Assembly: GCA_030762935.1 (NCBI GenBank)
Contig: CM060890.1
Location: 69,306,265-69,370,264, forward strand
DNA length: 64,000 bases
DNA from: Hymenopus coronatus
Taxonomy: Eukaryota; Arthropoda; Insecta; Mantodea; Hymenopodidae
Direction: 5' to 3'
Part shown: in pieces, positions 46,105 to 56,576 of the stretch
Layout: each line of letters begins with the position of its first letter
Numbering within the stretch: the stretch's first letter is position 1
Made by a program: the position numbers and the translations under genes
Notes under the pieces: model-generated
What the model saw: the letters and a program-made list of their open reading frames with translations, nothing else
The model's database searches: none
Told to the model about the DNA's origin: nothing

Positions 46105-46470
46105 GCGGGGCTGGAGGCCTTGGAATGCGGAAAAATTAGGAAGTGACGCGCCGTTAACCGGAAGCTTTGGAATGCGAGGCATCAACTGGCACATGCTAGA
46201 TTCTTACACTAGCTTCGGCAAGCTTCTTTGAAACTTCACAGCTATATAAGGAGGAGTTAAAAGGCAAGTCAGTCTTCGCTGATGTGTTAGCGCGCAGTGG
46301 CGTGAGAGCAGTGGTTTATGAAAAACGCCAACTGTCTACAGGTCGAAGCGTCGAATTAACTGTTTGCAGCAGTGAATTAAATACTTTATTTGTAACCAAT
46401 TCTTTAATCAACAAGGACATTTGTCACAGTTCCATTGTACAGACATTTAGATACTGGTTTACTGCAAACT
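46105..46470 (+). mobile_element. LTR-promoter-like segment, copy 2
   Basis: GATTCTTACACTAGCTTCGG leads to a TATA box (TATATAAG, 46243-46250) and, about 27 nt on, an initiator-like TCAGTC (46269-46274). Then come GCGCGCAGTGGCGTGAG, CCAACTGTCTACAGG and AGTGAATTAAATACTTTATT. The same blocks in the same order occur at 10345-10720, so this is a repeated promoter unit, most simply a solo LTR of a Gypsy-like element. It has higher GC than its surroundings. Confidence 0.5.
46243..46274 (+). promoter_or_regulatory. TATA box and initiator pair
   Basis: TATATAAG at 46243-46250 and TCAGTC at 46269-46274 have the spacing of an animal Pol II core promoter. They lie within the LTR-like unit, so they likely served a retroelement. 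Confidence 0.45.
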
Positions 46471-46847
46471 AAAACCTAATTTTAAAATACCGATAACTTA
46501 TTTGCCATTTATTAAGATTCATATAAACTGAATATAATCATGCAAACCCTTAAATTGTACAGAATTGTTTTTTTGAGACAAAGTTTATACTTACCAAGTC
46601 TAATGAGAGCTTGAAATTGGCGTTTCTGCTATGAAATTGAATAATATGGCTCAGTCACTCAAAATTACAACGATCCAGGTACTCGTATATTCCTTTATCT
46701 CAGGCTGAAACAAGGTTAATTGTATATTTTCTGTGTATTTAAAATAATTAAAAGTAGCAGCGAGAGTGTGAAGTTGGATTTTTTTTCATGGCGATATTAA
46801 ATGCCAGCAAACAAAGCTACGTTTTGAGACACAGATTGCTTGTCTGG

Positions 46848-47048
46848 ATAGTGTGGGGGTAGCGTGTCTATCTCACATTCAAGAAGTCGTAAGTGCGAAT
46901 CTCGCTTACGGTGAGCAGGATAAGATTTTTTTCGCGTTTTTCCTTATCATGAGAAGACGAATGTCGAGTAGCTTAAAGCCCCATGGATCCCGAGATCATT
47001 TGATTCATCGTCCGCTATGACCATCCAGGTTAAAGAACGTTAAGCCAT
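46848..47048 (+). mobile_element. S4 SINE, plus, full length
   Basis: GATAGTGTGGGGGTAGCGTG and box B GTGCGAATCTCGC form the head. TCCTTATCATGAGAAGACGA, AAAGCCCCATGGATCC and AGGTTAAAGAACGTTAAGCC follow, then an A-run. This is the best S4 copy and sets the orientation of the family. Confidence 0.8.
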
Positions 47049-47273
47049 AAAAAAAAAAACTCTATTTTTATCTTCAACTACTATCTTCAGATGATAAATG
47101 TCAAGTAAAATGTTTTTAATTGTGCTAATCTACAATTGTCTACTACAACAGTGCACACAGGTGACATTTAAATAAACATCATTAAAAATCTATGCTTATA
47201 ATATTATCTCGGTGATGTATATAAGTTTTACCATACAACTTTCTTATAGTTCCTTGTGAAAGTTTTTTTTTAT

Positions 47274-47490
47274 GATGTTTAACGCCCGCTTTTACTACTT
47301 GTGGCACCGCAGGCCATGACACATGGAATGAAGATGGAGTACCGGGGGCAACTGGAGAACCAGCCCCTGCGCCGCTTTATCCACCACAAATTCCACATAT
47401 GGTCACCTGGGATTGAAACCGGGTCATCTTGGCGAGAGGCCGGAGTGGCCTTGGAGATCAGTTTGTCCCCCACAGATCGCCCTGTAGGAT
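47274..47490 (-). mobile_element. S2 SINE, minus
   Basis: GATGTTTAACGCCCGCTTTTA, TTGTGGCACCGCAGGCCATG, CCTGCGCCGCTTTATCCACC and GGATTGAAACCGGG, with CGGAGTGG as remnant box A. A T-run precedes it. Confidence 0.85.
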
Positions 47491-47607
47491 AAAATCGCGA
47501 CTTGTAGACGCGAAATGGCGAAATTTTGACCAAGAAACTTGTTCTTTCAAGGTACGGATTTCTTTTACACGAAAATAAATAAGTAAATAAATGTAAATAA
47601 GCATTAC

Positions 47608-47700
47608 ACGGCGGTCGGCTTTGCTTCCCTTGTAAAGGAAGCCGTACTAAGACATTTTACATTTGAAACAAATACATCACTCTCCGCAACGTTTCAATCT
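47608..47700 (-). mobile_element. S3 SINE fragment
   Basis: CGGCTTTGCTTCCCTTGTAAA and TCACTCTCCGCAACGTTTCAA align with the middle and box B side of S3. Confidence 0.55.
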
Positions 47701-47881
47701 GCTGTCTTACCACCGTAAATTTAGAGCTAGATGCATGTTGGACGCTACTGGCAGGAACGGAAAACGTGGACGGACTAGGTAAATTTATACTTAAGGTAAG
47801 ACAGCTGAGATCTAAAGAGGCTGCCAATAGAGAAGGGAGGGGAGGGATAAGAACAACAAAACAAAAGTGGCTACAATGTTT

Positions 47882-47882
47882 T

Positions 47883-47911
<29 letters not shown>
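47882..47911. repeat. (AC)n(AT)n compound microsatellite
   Basis: Alternating AC then AT directly left of the mariner end. It supplies the TA target dinucleotide. Confidence 0.9.
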
Positions 47912-47913
<2 letters not shown>

Positions 47914-48074
47914 GGGTTACTACAAAAGAAATAGACAACTTCAACTGCCTGTAAAACAAAAACTATTAGAGATAGCAACCTAATTATTTTGGAGGTATGT
48001 TGAGAAACTCTAAAAGTTTCGTTTGTTACTATTGGTAACGCTGTAGTGTTTCGTTTGTTGTTGCTGAAGCTGAT

Positions 48075-48527
48075 ATGGCGGAAAATCCTATGGAAAAGGT
48101 ATATTGCGTGTTGGAATTTGCTAGAACGCAATCAGCAACTGTTGTCCAACGACATTTTAGAACACGTTACCACAAAACGCCACCGACTAGACAGTCAATC
48201 TACGACTGGTATAGAAAATTCGAGACAACGGGATGTTCGTGCAAAGGGAAGAGCTCGGGAAGACCAAGAGTTGAACGTGTTCGTTCTGCCTACATAAGAA
48301 CCCCACAGAAATCGACATCTAGGGCAAGCATGCAATTACAAATTCCACAGCAAACTGTATGGAAAATCTTGCGGAAGCGACTGCACATGATGCCTTACAG
48401 ATTACAGATGTTGCAGTTTCTGAGGGAAGAAGATAAGGTCATATGGCGTGACTTTTGCATCGACATGTTGCGACATGATGAAGACGATGCAGGTTTTTGT
48501 GAGCGCATCATTTCATTTTTGTGGTAA
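48075..48527 (+). CDS. Truncated mariner-type transposase: N-terminal DNA-binding part only
   Basis: A 150-codon open frame. Residues about 5-55 form the DUF4817-type helix-turn-helix (MEKVYCVLEFARTQSATVVQ, then RHFRTRYHK and RQSIYDWYRKFE). A basic GKSSGRPRV linker with an AT-hook-like GRPR lies at residues 58-66. A second HTH region follows (STSRASMQLQIPQQTVWKIL and onward). The known family continues with a first catalytic Asp in an SDE-like motif; here the frame ends at DAGFCERIISFLW, where the inverted 5' copy begins. It therefore cannot catalyse transposition. If made, it could only bind terminal repeats. Start chosen at MAENP because the same start recurs in the inverted copy. Confidence 0.6.
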   Translation: MAENPMEKVYCVLEFARTQSATVVQRHFRTRYHKTPPTRQSIYDWYRKFETTGCSCKGKSSGRPRVERVRSAYIRTPQKSTSRASMQLQIPQQTVWKILRKRLHMMPYRLQMLQFLREEDKVIWRDFCIDMLRHDEDDAGFCERIISFLW

Positions 48528-48619
48528 CGTGTTCTAAAATGTCGTTGGACAACAGTTGCTGATTGCGTTCTAGCAAATTCCAACACGCAATATGCCTTTT
48601 CCACAGGATTTTCCGCCAT
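48521..48619 (-). pseudogene. Inverted second copy of the transposase N-terminus
   Basis: From ATG 48619 on the minus strand it reads MAENPVEKAYCVLEFARTQS and ATVVQRHFRTRYHK, nearly identical to residues 1-34 of the plus-strand frame. It then runs into unrelated codons as it crosses the junction near 48515. Confidence 0.75.
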
Positions 48620-48655
48620 TTCAGCTTCTGCAACAAAAACAAAACACTACAGCGT

Positions 48656-48920
48656 TAAATATATGCGTAAGCTTTTACGGCCGGTGTCCATGGTTTTAAA
48701 ATTTAAAATTTTCGGGCTGTTTTGCCGTGGTCTGTAGGTTAAAATATGTTCAGTTAAAATATTTCTACCTAACGTTTCTTTCCGAGTTAGCGACGTGAGT
48801 GCAGTGCCTCTGAAGATGTCCCCCACAGACAGGGACGAAACGTTAGGTAGAAATATTTTAAGTGAACATATTTTAACCTACAGACCACGGCAAAACAGCC
48901 CGAAAATTTTAAATTTTAAA
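48656..48920. mobile_element. Palindromic insertion with 10-bp target duplication
   Basis: Arms 48694-48778 and 48837-48921 are near-perfect 85-bp reverse complements (for instance TTTGCCGTGGTCTGTAGG and CCTACAGACCACGGCAAA) around a 58-bp loop. ACTACAGCGT is repeated exactly at 48646-48655 and 48921-48930, interrupting the mariner arm. No coding capacity. A 38-bp asymmetric stretch with a small CGTAAGCTTTTACG hairpin lies outside the left arm. Confidence 0.85.
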
Positions 48921-49101
48921 ACTACAGCGTCACCAATAGTAACAAACAAAACATTGAGAGTTTCTCAACATACCTCCAAAATAATTAGGTTGCTATCTCT
49001 AATAGTTTTTGTTTTACAGGCAGTTGAAGTTGTCTATTTCTTTTGTAGTAACCCTGTATATTATGTCATACGTAGGTCACTGTTGTGTTACGGTTTTATA
49101 T

Positions 49102-49106
<5 letters not shown>

Positions 49107-49134
<28 letters not shown>
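49107..49134. repeat. (AT)n microsatellite
   Basis: Uninterrupted alternating AT just right of the mariner element. Confidence 0.9.
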
Positions 49135-49138
<4 letters not shown>

Positions 49139-49243
49139 TTTAAGTGTAAGTATCTATTATAAGAGGGTGCATTTATAAAAGTGTACTCTGTGCTGTAAAT
49201 TTAAATTGCTATATTTGAATATCTTTGTATTTTTATTTTCGGG

Positions 49244-49460
49244 TTTACTCTTTTAATTCTTTGTGGTTGTTTTAATATTGCTTTTGATTGTGTATTACCT
49301 TTGTCTTGTGATTTTCATGATTACTCTTTTGATTATTTGTTGTTCTTGTTGTTTTAATATTACTTTTTAGCGTGTATTACAAACACACGTACGGTCTGTG
49401 GACCCGTATGATATTGTAATGTCAATAAATACACTTATGCATTATTCATTCATTCATTCA
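49244..49460 (+). mobile_element. Probable LINE 3' tail with (CATT)n end
   Basis: Two tandem T-rich repeats (TTACTCTTTTAATTC at 49244 and TTACTCTTTTGATTA at 49321, period 77) precede AATGTCAATAAATACAC and a short CATTCATTCATTCA run. Tandem 3' UTR repeats ending in a tetranucleotide run are typical of LINE 3' ends. No coding part is attached. Confidence 0.4.
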
Positions 49461-49477
49461 CTTGCTGTCTTGGGTTT

Positions 49478-49513
49478 TGGTGGCTAGCATGGTAATCACC
49501 ACACCACGGAGGG
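49478..49513 (-). mobile_element. S3 tRNA-head scrap
   Basis: GCTAGCATGGTAATCACCAC and ACCACGGAGGG match the S3 D-arm/acceptor region only. Confidence 0.45.
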
Positions 49514-49875
49514 GGTCAAAGTTAATATTACATTTAGTAATTCGTTACAAAACAGTTAAAATGCATATATTATGAATTATATGTAGTAACTAGTGGAATT
49601 CATAATTATTAAATATCATAAATGTTCTTTTTACTAAAGCTCAAAAACTAATCAGTGTTGTGAAGAAGAATGGAATGCTAGGTTATTCTTTGTGTTTAAG
49701 GTAGCACAGTGAATCACTATTCATTTCACTAATTATATTTTCTTCTCTTTTCAGGTAGGAGTTCCACTATCCATGCATATTTGTCAACAATCCAGTTTAA
49801 AGGTATAGATAAGATAAAGTTTTTATTCATACATGAATGTCATAAGAAATCTTTCTGAAGAAAATACGAGGACCG

Positions 49876-50390
49876 TTTTTTTTTCAACCTCCAATAGGCT
49901 ATAAATAAAAGACAAGCCCATAGAAAATAATTATTTTATTACTAAAAGTTTTGTATAATTATGGTTACTTTTCAACATAATCACTGAAAAAAATGAGACA
50001 TTTACATACCTGTGCACAAGCTTTGTAATACCTGCTTCAAAAAATGTTGCCACCAATGATTTCAAATGAGCATTGACGCTATTTTGAAGATCTTCGTAGG
50101 TTTGAAAGTGCAGCCCTCCTAGCCACGTCTTCAGTTCAAGGAAAAGGTGAAAGTTGCTGGGTGCCAGGTCTGGACTGTACCGCGGATGATCGAAAATGTC
50201 CCTTTAAAATTGTTCACGGAGCCGATGGGTTGTGCCAACAGTGTGTGGACGAGCGTTGTCATGGATCAACACAATTCCTGAAGTCAGCATTCCTCTCCGC
50301 AAACGTCGTATAGTTTCTCAATGAACAGCTGCGTTGACAGTGGCGGCAACATTTTTTGAAGCGGGCTTGCCTTTTGTTATTATTTTTTAA
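49876..50390 (-). mobile_element. Mariner transposase pseudogene (D,D34D type), C-terminal part
   Basis: Minus-strand translation: RRLRRGMLTSGIVLIHDNAR with PHTVGTTHRLREQF, an in-frame stop (50204-50206), then IFDHPRYSPDLAPSNFHLF, LELKTWLGGLHFQTYEDLQ, NSVNAHLKSLVATFFEAGIT, KLVHRYVNV and a terminal stop. The second catalytic Asp (HDN, 50258-50260) is present. The third, 34 residues on, is Asn (SNFHLF, codon 50153-50155). N-terminal half absent. Dead copy. Confidence 0.85.
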
Positions 50391-52463
50391 TTTTGATGCT
50401 GTTGTCCAATTATTTTATTATATTGGTTTGTATTCATGATAGCTATTTTATATGTGCATATATAATTTAAAACAGAGTATTATGTGAATATTTGCTTCAA
50501 TTGTAGAATTATAACTTTGTTTATTAAGAGTAGTATGTTTTTAGGTTGATACCTCCAAGTAGGCGTGGCACACAAGATATACGTGTTTTTCCCTTAGACC
50601 ACTGATCTGAAGTGTTATCTTGAGTGGGCGGACCTCGCTGTTGTATTGGAACTTAGTTTGAATGTTTTCTGCAAGCCCAATTACCCCACATTACCTAGGT
50701 CGGGTATTGATATGAAAATGCGGAAGGAAAACGAATACTCGTTTAGAGGCGTTTTTCACTTCACCCCGCAGTTACAACCATGCAAAACAGATCATGTTGT
50801 AAATTATGTAATTGATTTTTGGAAAGATGTTAGACGAAAGAAAAACAACTAAAGCAATGAAATGGATACTCGTACACTATTCATCAAAGTATCTGTAACT
50901 ATAGCCTAACATCGTATTATATTTCCATATTTATTATGTTACTTCTACGATGTTATTCTGTTCGTTTCAGTGACTAAATTCGTTTATGATTACTAAATAA
51001 GTTTAAAGTTTGAGTGGTTGGAGGTTTATGTAGCAGAGGCAAAGTTGTAGGTGACGACAGTTCTTTGCTACTTCCGAGAAAAATTAAATTTACTATTAAC
51101 GATAACCAAATCGTATTAAAAAATTAGGTGATGTGTTTTTCTCTGAGAGAGTTTGTTATGCCTATAATGTATACTTCAGCATTCGCCATATAAAATAACA
51201 TGTAATTTATTCTTTGAATTAAGATTTGAAGCCACTCACATCCGTTTTTCTCATCCAGTTGTAGTATTATTACTGCACTAACAACTGGGTATCGCTCTTG
51301 GTACCATTAATAATGCTTTCTTCCGCTTGGCAAATGTCATTTCTGTTAGGACCTTCCAGAATCTCTTAAGTTAAATCTCGGAAACCTCTTAAGTTGTTGA
51401 GCTTAAACAAGATGTTAAGGTGTATATACTTCCTTACTGCCTAGCAAGGAAATATTTCATTCGCGTTTTTCGTTACTTTAAATAAAATTGTACAAACTTG
51501 TGCATACCCCAAAAATATTATTTTATATTTGAAATTATTTTATATTTGAACTAACTTTGCACAGATAAAATTAAAATGCGCTATAAAAACATTGTAGTTT
51601 TTCGTAAGAAAGGGTTACTACGTAGGTCAATAAGTGTAGTTCCTATTTGAAATTAAAACTGTTTATATGGACACTGCAGATAAGTATTACAAAGAAATTA
51701 AACAAATGAAGGAAAGGAAAAAATAGAATAAAATAAAACTAAATAAAGGTGAAATAATATACACTAAATTAAAATAAATTCCTCTACTAAAGCCTTTGCA
51801 AGTGTAAGTTGGCTGGTCGGTACGTCAGGCTAGAAAGTTGACTGTTTCTCACAGATATAGTAGTGGTCGGACTATACAAGCAGACATCTTGAGAACTTGA
51901 TTTACTTTGTCTCTTGTCTCAAAAAATGAATTATGTGGTATAGAAATGATTTAAGTGCTAAGTCGTGGGTCAATGTTTTAATAATGCCAGAGATTATGTC
52001 GCTATAAGACCCCAAAGGGTTATTTTCTGACGAACTTTTCAATATCGAATATGTAATTAAATATACGCATGTTTAGTATTCTTGTTTAATGCAGCTACTT
52101 AATTTGTTATGGTAAGAAGTAAACATATTCCTGTTTTAAGTATGCGATAGAAAAGGAGAACGTCTTATTTGTTGGATAACTTTTCGATAGTGACTTCCTA
52201 TTATGAGTTTTCGCGAGCTATTAAGCGAATAGAAAGTTAGCTTCAACTTACCGACCATCTTGTCTGTGTGACCTTCCTGAGGATTACTTCAAGCAATAAT
52301 GTGTAGGCCTTTATAAAATGATGTGGCATTTAATGCATTCGATAGTTTCTTCTTCGTTCACGATTCAGTTAAGTTTGTTATCCCAGGTTCAGCATTACCT
52401 ATTGCAACTGTTTTTTTCTTCATCAATAATTACTTCGAATAACAAAACAAAAACAAAACAAAA
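50391..52463. other. AT-rich stretch, no gene recognised
   Basis: A 68-codon frame at 50646-50852 (MELSLNVFCKPNYPTL...) has no recognised domain. No repeat family seen. Confidence 0.4.
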
Positions 52464-53140
<677 letters not shown>

Positions 53141-53149
53141 GAAAATCTG

Positions 53150-53487
53150 TAAACACGATAAACCAAAAACAAACAGTCGGTGTTTACTATCTTCAATAGT
53201 TGGGACACGAAAATTCTGAGGAAAATCCTTCTTTCCACACTACCCTTTATATAAAAAAAGTTTCGAAATTTTTAATTTTCCCAAAAAAGGCTCCAACTAT
53301 TTTAATTAAAATACCGTATGTTAAAAATATATACATGGAAAAATAAAATATATATCTTGAATTTTCTAGGAATTGCCTCTGAAGACGCTCTTTATTCTGG
53401 ATGAATTTTGCATAACAAGTAAACCTTAAGACACGCAAAAACTTATTGCACAAAAAATGTAGAAACATTTATGTTATATACATTTTC
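53150..53487 (-). mobile_element. R1 fragment, minus, middle part
   Basis: CGGTGTTTACTATCTTC, AATTAAAATACCGTATG and TTGAATTTTCTAGGAATTGC follow R1 order reversed. It ends where the next complete minus copy begins. Confidence 0.75.
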
Positions 53488-54340
53488 ACTTTTTCTACAC
53501 ATACTATGCACATAATGTTTAGAAAAAGTAGTGTAATACACCCAAAAATTCGATACCGGAATTTCGCCCTAAACATATATTTGATACCCTCTGAATCCAG
53601 AAAAAATATCATTTGTACAAAAAAGGTCCGTGTTGTTTCTGTCTGTGTGTGCATTACAAAGTCGGTTAAATGCCAAACTTGGTATTTGAGTTGAATATGT
53701 TCCAAGCATTACGAAGATTTTCAAGAAATTCCCCCCCCACCCCTACTACTCTTTTTGTGGAACATTTTTTGAAAGCTTTGATTTTTTAAAAATGGCTCAA
53801 ACGATTTCGATTAAAATACCTTATATATAAGATATTTTTATGACAAACGGAATGCATGTCTTGATTTTTTTAGGAATAGCCTCTGAAGACCTCTTTATTC
53901 TGGATCACTTTTATATAACTGGCAAACCGTAAGAAATATACAAAACTTACTACACAGAAAATGTACATCTTATTAAAACAAAGAATTTATCTCATGTGCA
54001 ATTTTTGTAGAGTTAATTGTTTTCAAGATATTCCGGATTATCGGTTTCAGTTCTAAGGCACTTAAACTTTTCTCTTTCTTCTCGTTTCTCGTTTGTTTGC
54101 TCTTAACAAGCAAAGAGATTGGAATTCGATTTGTTTCACATAGCGACAGGCTTTTAAAGGATAAAACTCTCTTTTGTTTGTGCATTTTCTTATTTCCCTT
54201 CTACTTGCAAGGAAGCTAGTAATAAGGTAATTCTGCGTATGTTTATCTTAATTAGCATGATACAGATAACAGATTAATGTTTTGAATAAAATGTTTATTT
54301 ACCAAACAGCTAGAGGACATTATGTGAATGGAATAGATTT
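53488..54340 (-). mobile_element. R1 element, minus, near full length
   Basis: Hairpin ACTTTTTCTACACATACTATG ... at the left end, tract TGTTTCTGTCTGTGTGTG, C-run at 53731-53740, 5' end ATTATGTGAATGGAATAGATT near 54340. Extra segment TTCTCTTTCTTCTCG (about 54065-54095) is also found in the copy at 56577, marking a subfamily. Confidence 0.8.
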
Positions 54341-54481
54341 TTTTTTTCCTTCTACTTATAAGGAATTAAGTAATTAAGACAATTTCTGCTAATGTTTATC
54401 TGGATTATCATGAATTAGATAGAAGAATAACATTTCTCTTACAGAGATGTAGAGAAGTCACGTGAACGCAACACATAGGAT
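54341..54481 (-). mobile_element. R1 5' end fragment, minus
   Basis: CTTCTACTTATAAGGAATTAA, TTTCTGCTAATGTTTATCTGG and GAAGTCACGTGAACGCAACA repeat the 5' end just completed by the neighbouring copy. Confidence 0.75.
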
Positions 54482-54909
54482 TTTTACCATTTCAATCGAG
54501 ATAAACATTGGAAGTAATACTGCATGACATGTTTCATAATGGGTATAGAGGTAAAGATAAGATAAGCTGGCTTTGAAATTGTATGCAATCGTAAGGAACA
54601 GTTGAAAGTCTACAGGACTTACGGCGAAGAGTTGAACAATTGGAACGTAGTTTTTAGATCACCTACTGTTTTGCAAGTAGTATGAATATGCATATGATCT
54701 AGCGATTAAAATTAAAAGTATAAAGTTAAAGCCAAGGACAACATTATACGAGTTAACACCATTACCGAGGCAATATTCTCCAAAATGAAATGTCGCCAAT
54801 AGGACCCTGCAGTTAAAGACATCTAAAAACTGGAACAATAGAAACTATTATTAACGAATATCTTGGAAATAGCTTGTAATAAAAAGTTTATTTGGAATAA
54901 AGTCTGTGT
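54482..54909. other. Unassigned stretch
   Basis: A short coiled-coil-like reading (ESLQDLRRRVEQLERSF) near 54605-54655 ends in a stop and is not supported further. Confidence 0.35.
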
Positions 54910-55415
54910 TATAAAGAGTGCTAATATTTTGCATGTACTTCGTCTATCGGTTAATCATATCAGTTGAACAAAATTATACGAAGTTCCTTTCGAATGAAGT
55001 GGACAGGCTATTCCCAGACTATTGCCATTTTATTTATCATGTAAATATCTTTAATAAACGTATTTTAATAAAATTGTTTCCGCAGTTTTTGAGAAAATAA
55101 AACTTTTCAGAAAGTTTCTTGTAAGAATAGTTTGTGGCGGGTATTTTCTTGAAAACATCGTGCCGCCGTTTTTCTGACGTTTCATTTTTGAGTTATTCTG
55201 TTCTCACACAGACACACTGAAAATTCAAAAATTTAACTTACTAAACCTTGTTATAAATAATCATATCCAAACATAGTAAAAACTTATTCAAAAAAATAAA
55301 ATCCACAAACATACTCACAGACCATTTTCTAAAAGTGCGTTTTTGGAGGGTTTCTGGGAGAGTTCAATACATATATTTCTGGTAGAATCTTGAGATCAAA
55401 TGTTTATGATCTTTT
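54910..55415 (+). mobile_element. R1 fragment, plus, diverged 3' part
   Basis: GGCTATTCCCAGACTATTGCC, AATATCTTTAATAAACG, TTTTTGAGTTATTCTGTTCTC, CACACAGACACACTG, then a roughly 80-bp AT-rich insert before CATACTCACAGACCATTTTC. Confidence 0.65.
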
Positions 55416-56576
55416 AGCAAATACTGCATTTGCCTGCGTTTGGGATAATAATTACATGATAAGTATATTATATGTGAATGCAGTGATATTACACATAAAT
55501 TTAGTCTCTAGATATTCATTTATATTGTAAAAGGTATTTTCAGTCAACCAGTAGCCAATGGTTATTTTAAACATACATGTATTCAAATGCTTCAGCTCAT
55601 ATGGAATTATATTATACATTTTCAAAACCATAATATTATAATTATTTTCATTCACTGAGAGCCTTCAGTTGGGTAAGCAGAATAATCCCCTTACTTAGTA
55701 TACGCAGTAGAAAAACTAGAAAGAAAATCACATTACAGAAGGGCTTCCATTTATCCTAAATTGGGTAATTTCATAAAACTGAAACACCATAGTGAATAAG
55801 TTGCCAGATAAGATGTAGATATATATGCACTCTTTGACGCTTTCAGCAAAATATTTCCAGTGTTAGCGTCATAAATCTCATTCCATTGTAAATGTGTGGC
55901 ACTACGAAGAAGATAAAACAAAGGAAACTTGGTCGTTTCAGCAGAAAAACGTATTTATTGCCTTTATGTAGTCGTAGTGTTGCTGAAGAAATGCTGTATT
56001 CAAAGACAGTACTCAGAAAAGTAGAGAAAACAACTCGGGCAGTTCTGAAGTTTCAGCAGTATTGCAAACAAAGAGATTCGGAAACTGCTCTCTCTCTCTC
56101 GGTTTAGAACTTAAAGGCAAAAAGAAAAGCGATTTCGAAGTTGGAATGCTGAGTAGAGGGAGAAAACTGTTGGCAGGAGCTTCTCAAACAAGAAAGAGGA
56201 AATAGCAGCGTGTATTCTGAAGAGTGGAGTACATACAAGACCGACAGCAGCCACGTAGTATAGTGTTAAACAAAGGAAAGGAATTGGAATGACAAACCAC
56301 GCCTACTGCTCTTTCGTTTTTCTTACAAACACAGAGCAAAATAAAACGAGTGCTGGTTTTTTAATGAAGAAGAAGAAGAAGGACTTTGCAGCTGTATCAG
56401 TTATTATATATTTAGAAGCATAATGCAACAAAACTTGTACTCCAAAAAAATTATTGTCTTTACAAAAGTTCTGCTTAATACAACCACCAATTCAAATGCA
56501 TACATATAGTGTCTTAAATTATGCATATACTGTTTGAAACACTCTCAACAACAAAAATATACCTAAGTACAATTTT
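55416..56576. other. Unassigned stretch with a basic 71-codon frame
   Basis: Frame 55892-56107 (MCGTTKKIKQRKLGRF..., then VEKTTRAVLKFQQYCKQRD) looks coding in composition but I recognise no family and see no splice context. Confidence 0.3.

Larger units (their letters stand above)
47912..49056 (+). mobile_element. Fold-back mariner-type transposon with duplicated 5' ends
   Basis: The left end (AGGGTTACTACAAAAGAAAT ... TGTTGAGAAACTC) is repeated in reverse complement at the right end, closing with ACCCTG. TA flanks both sides (47910-47911, 49057-49058). The inverted identity is far longer than ordinary mariner ends: 47912 to about 48175 is mirrored by 48505-48655 plus 48921-49056. It includes the transposase start codon and first 33 or so codons, so the element has two 5' halves and no 3' half. 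A 265-bp palindromic insertion (48656-48920) splits the right arm. Confidence 0.85.

Noticed and set aside
47879..48131. Minus-strand frames over the left end of the fold-back mariner
   Set aside because: They read the terminal repeat backwards. The same peptide (ETFRVSQHTSKIIRLLSL-like) reappears at 48795-49178 because of the inverted repeat.
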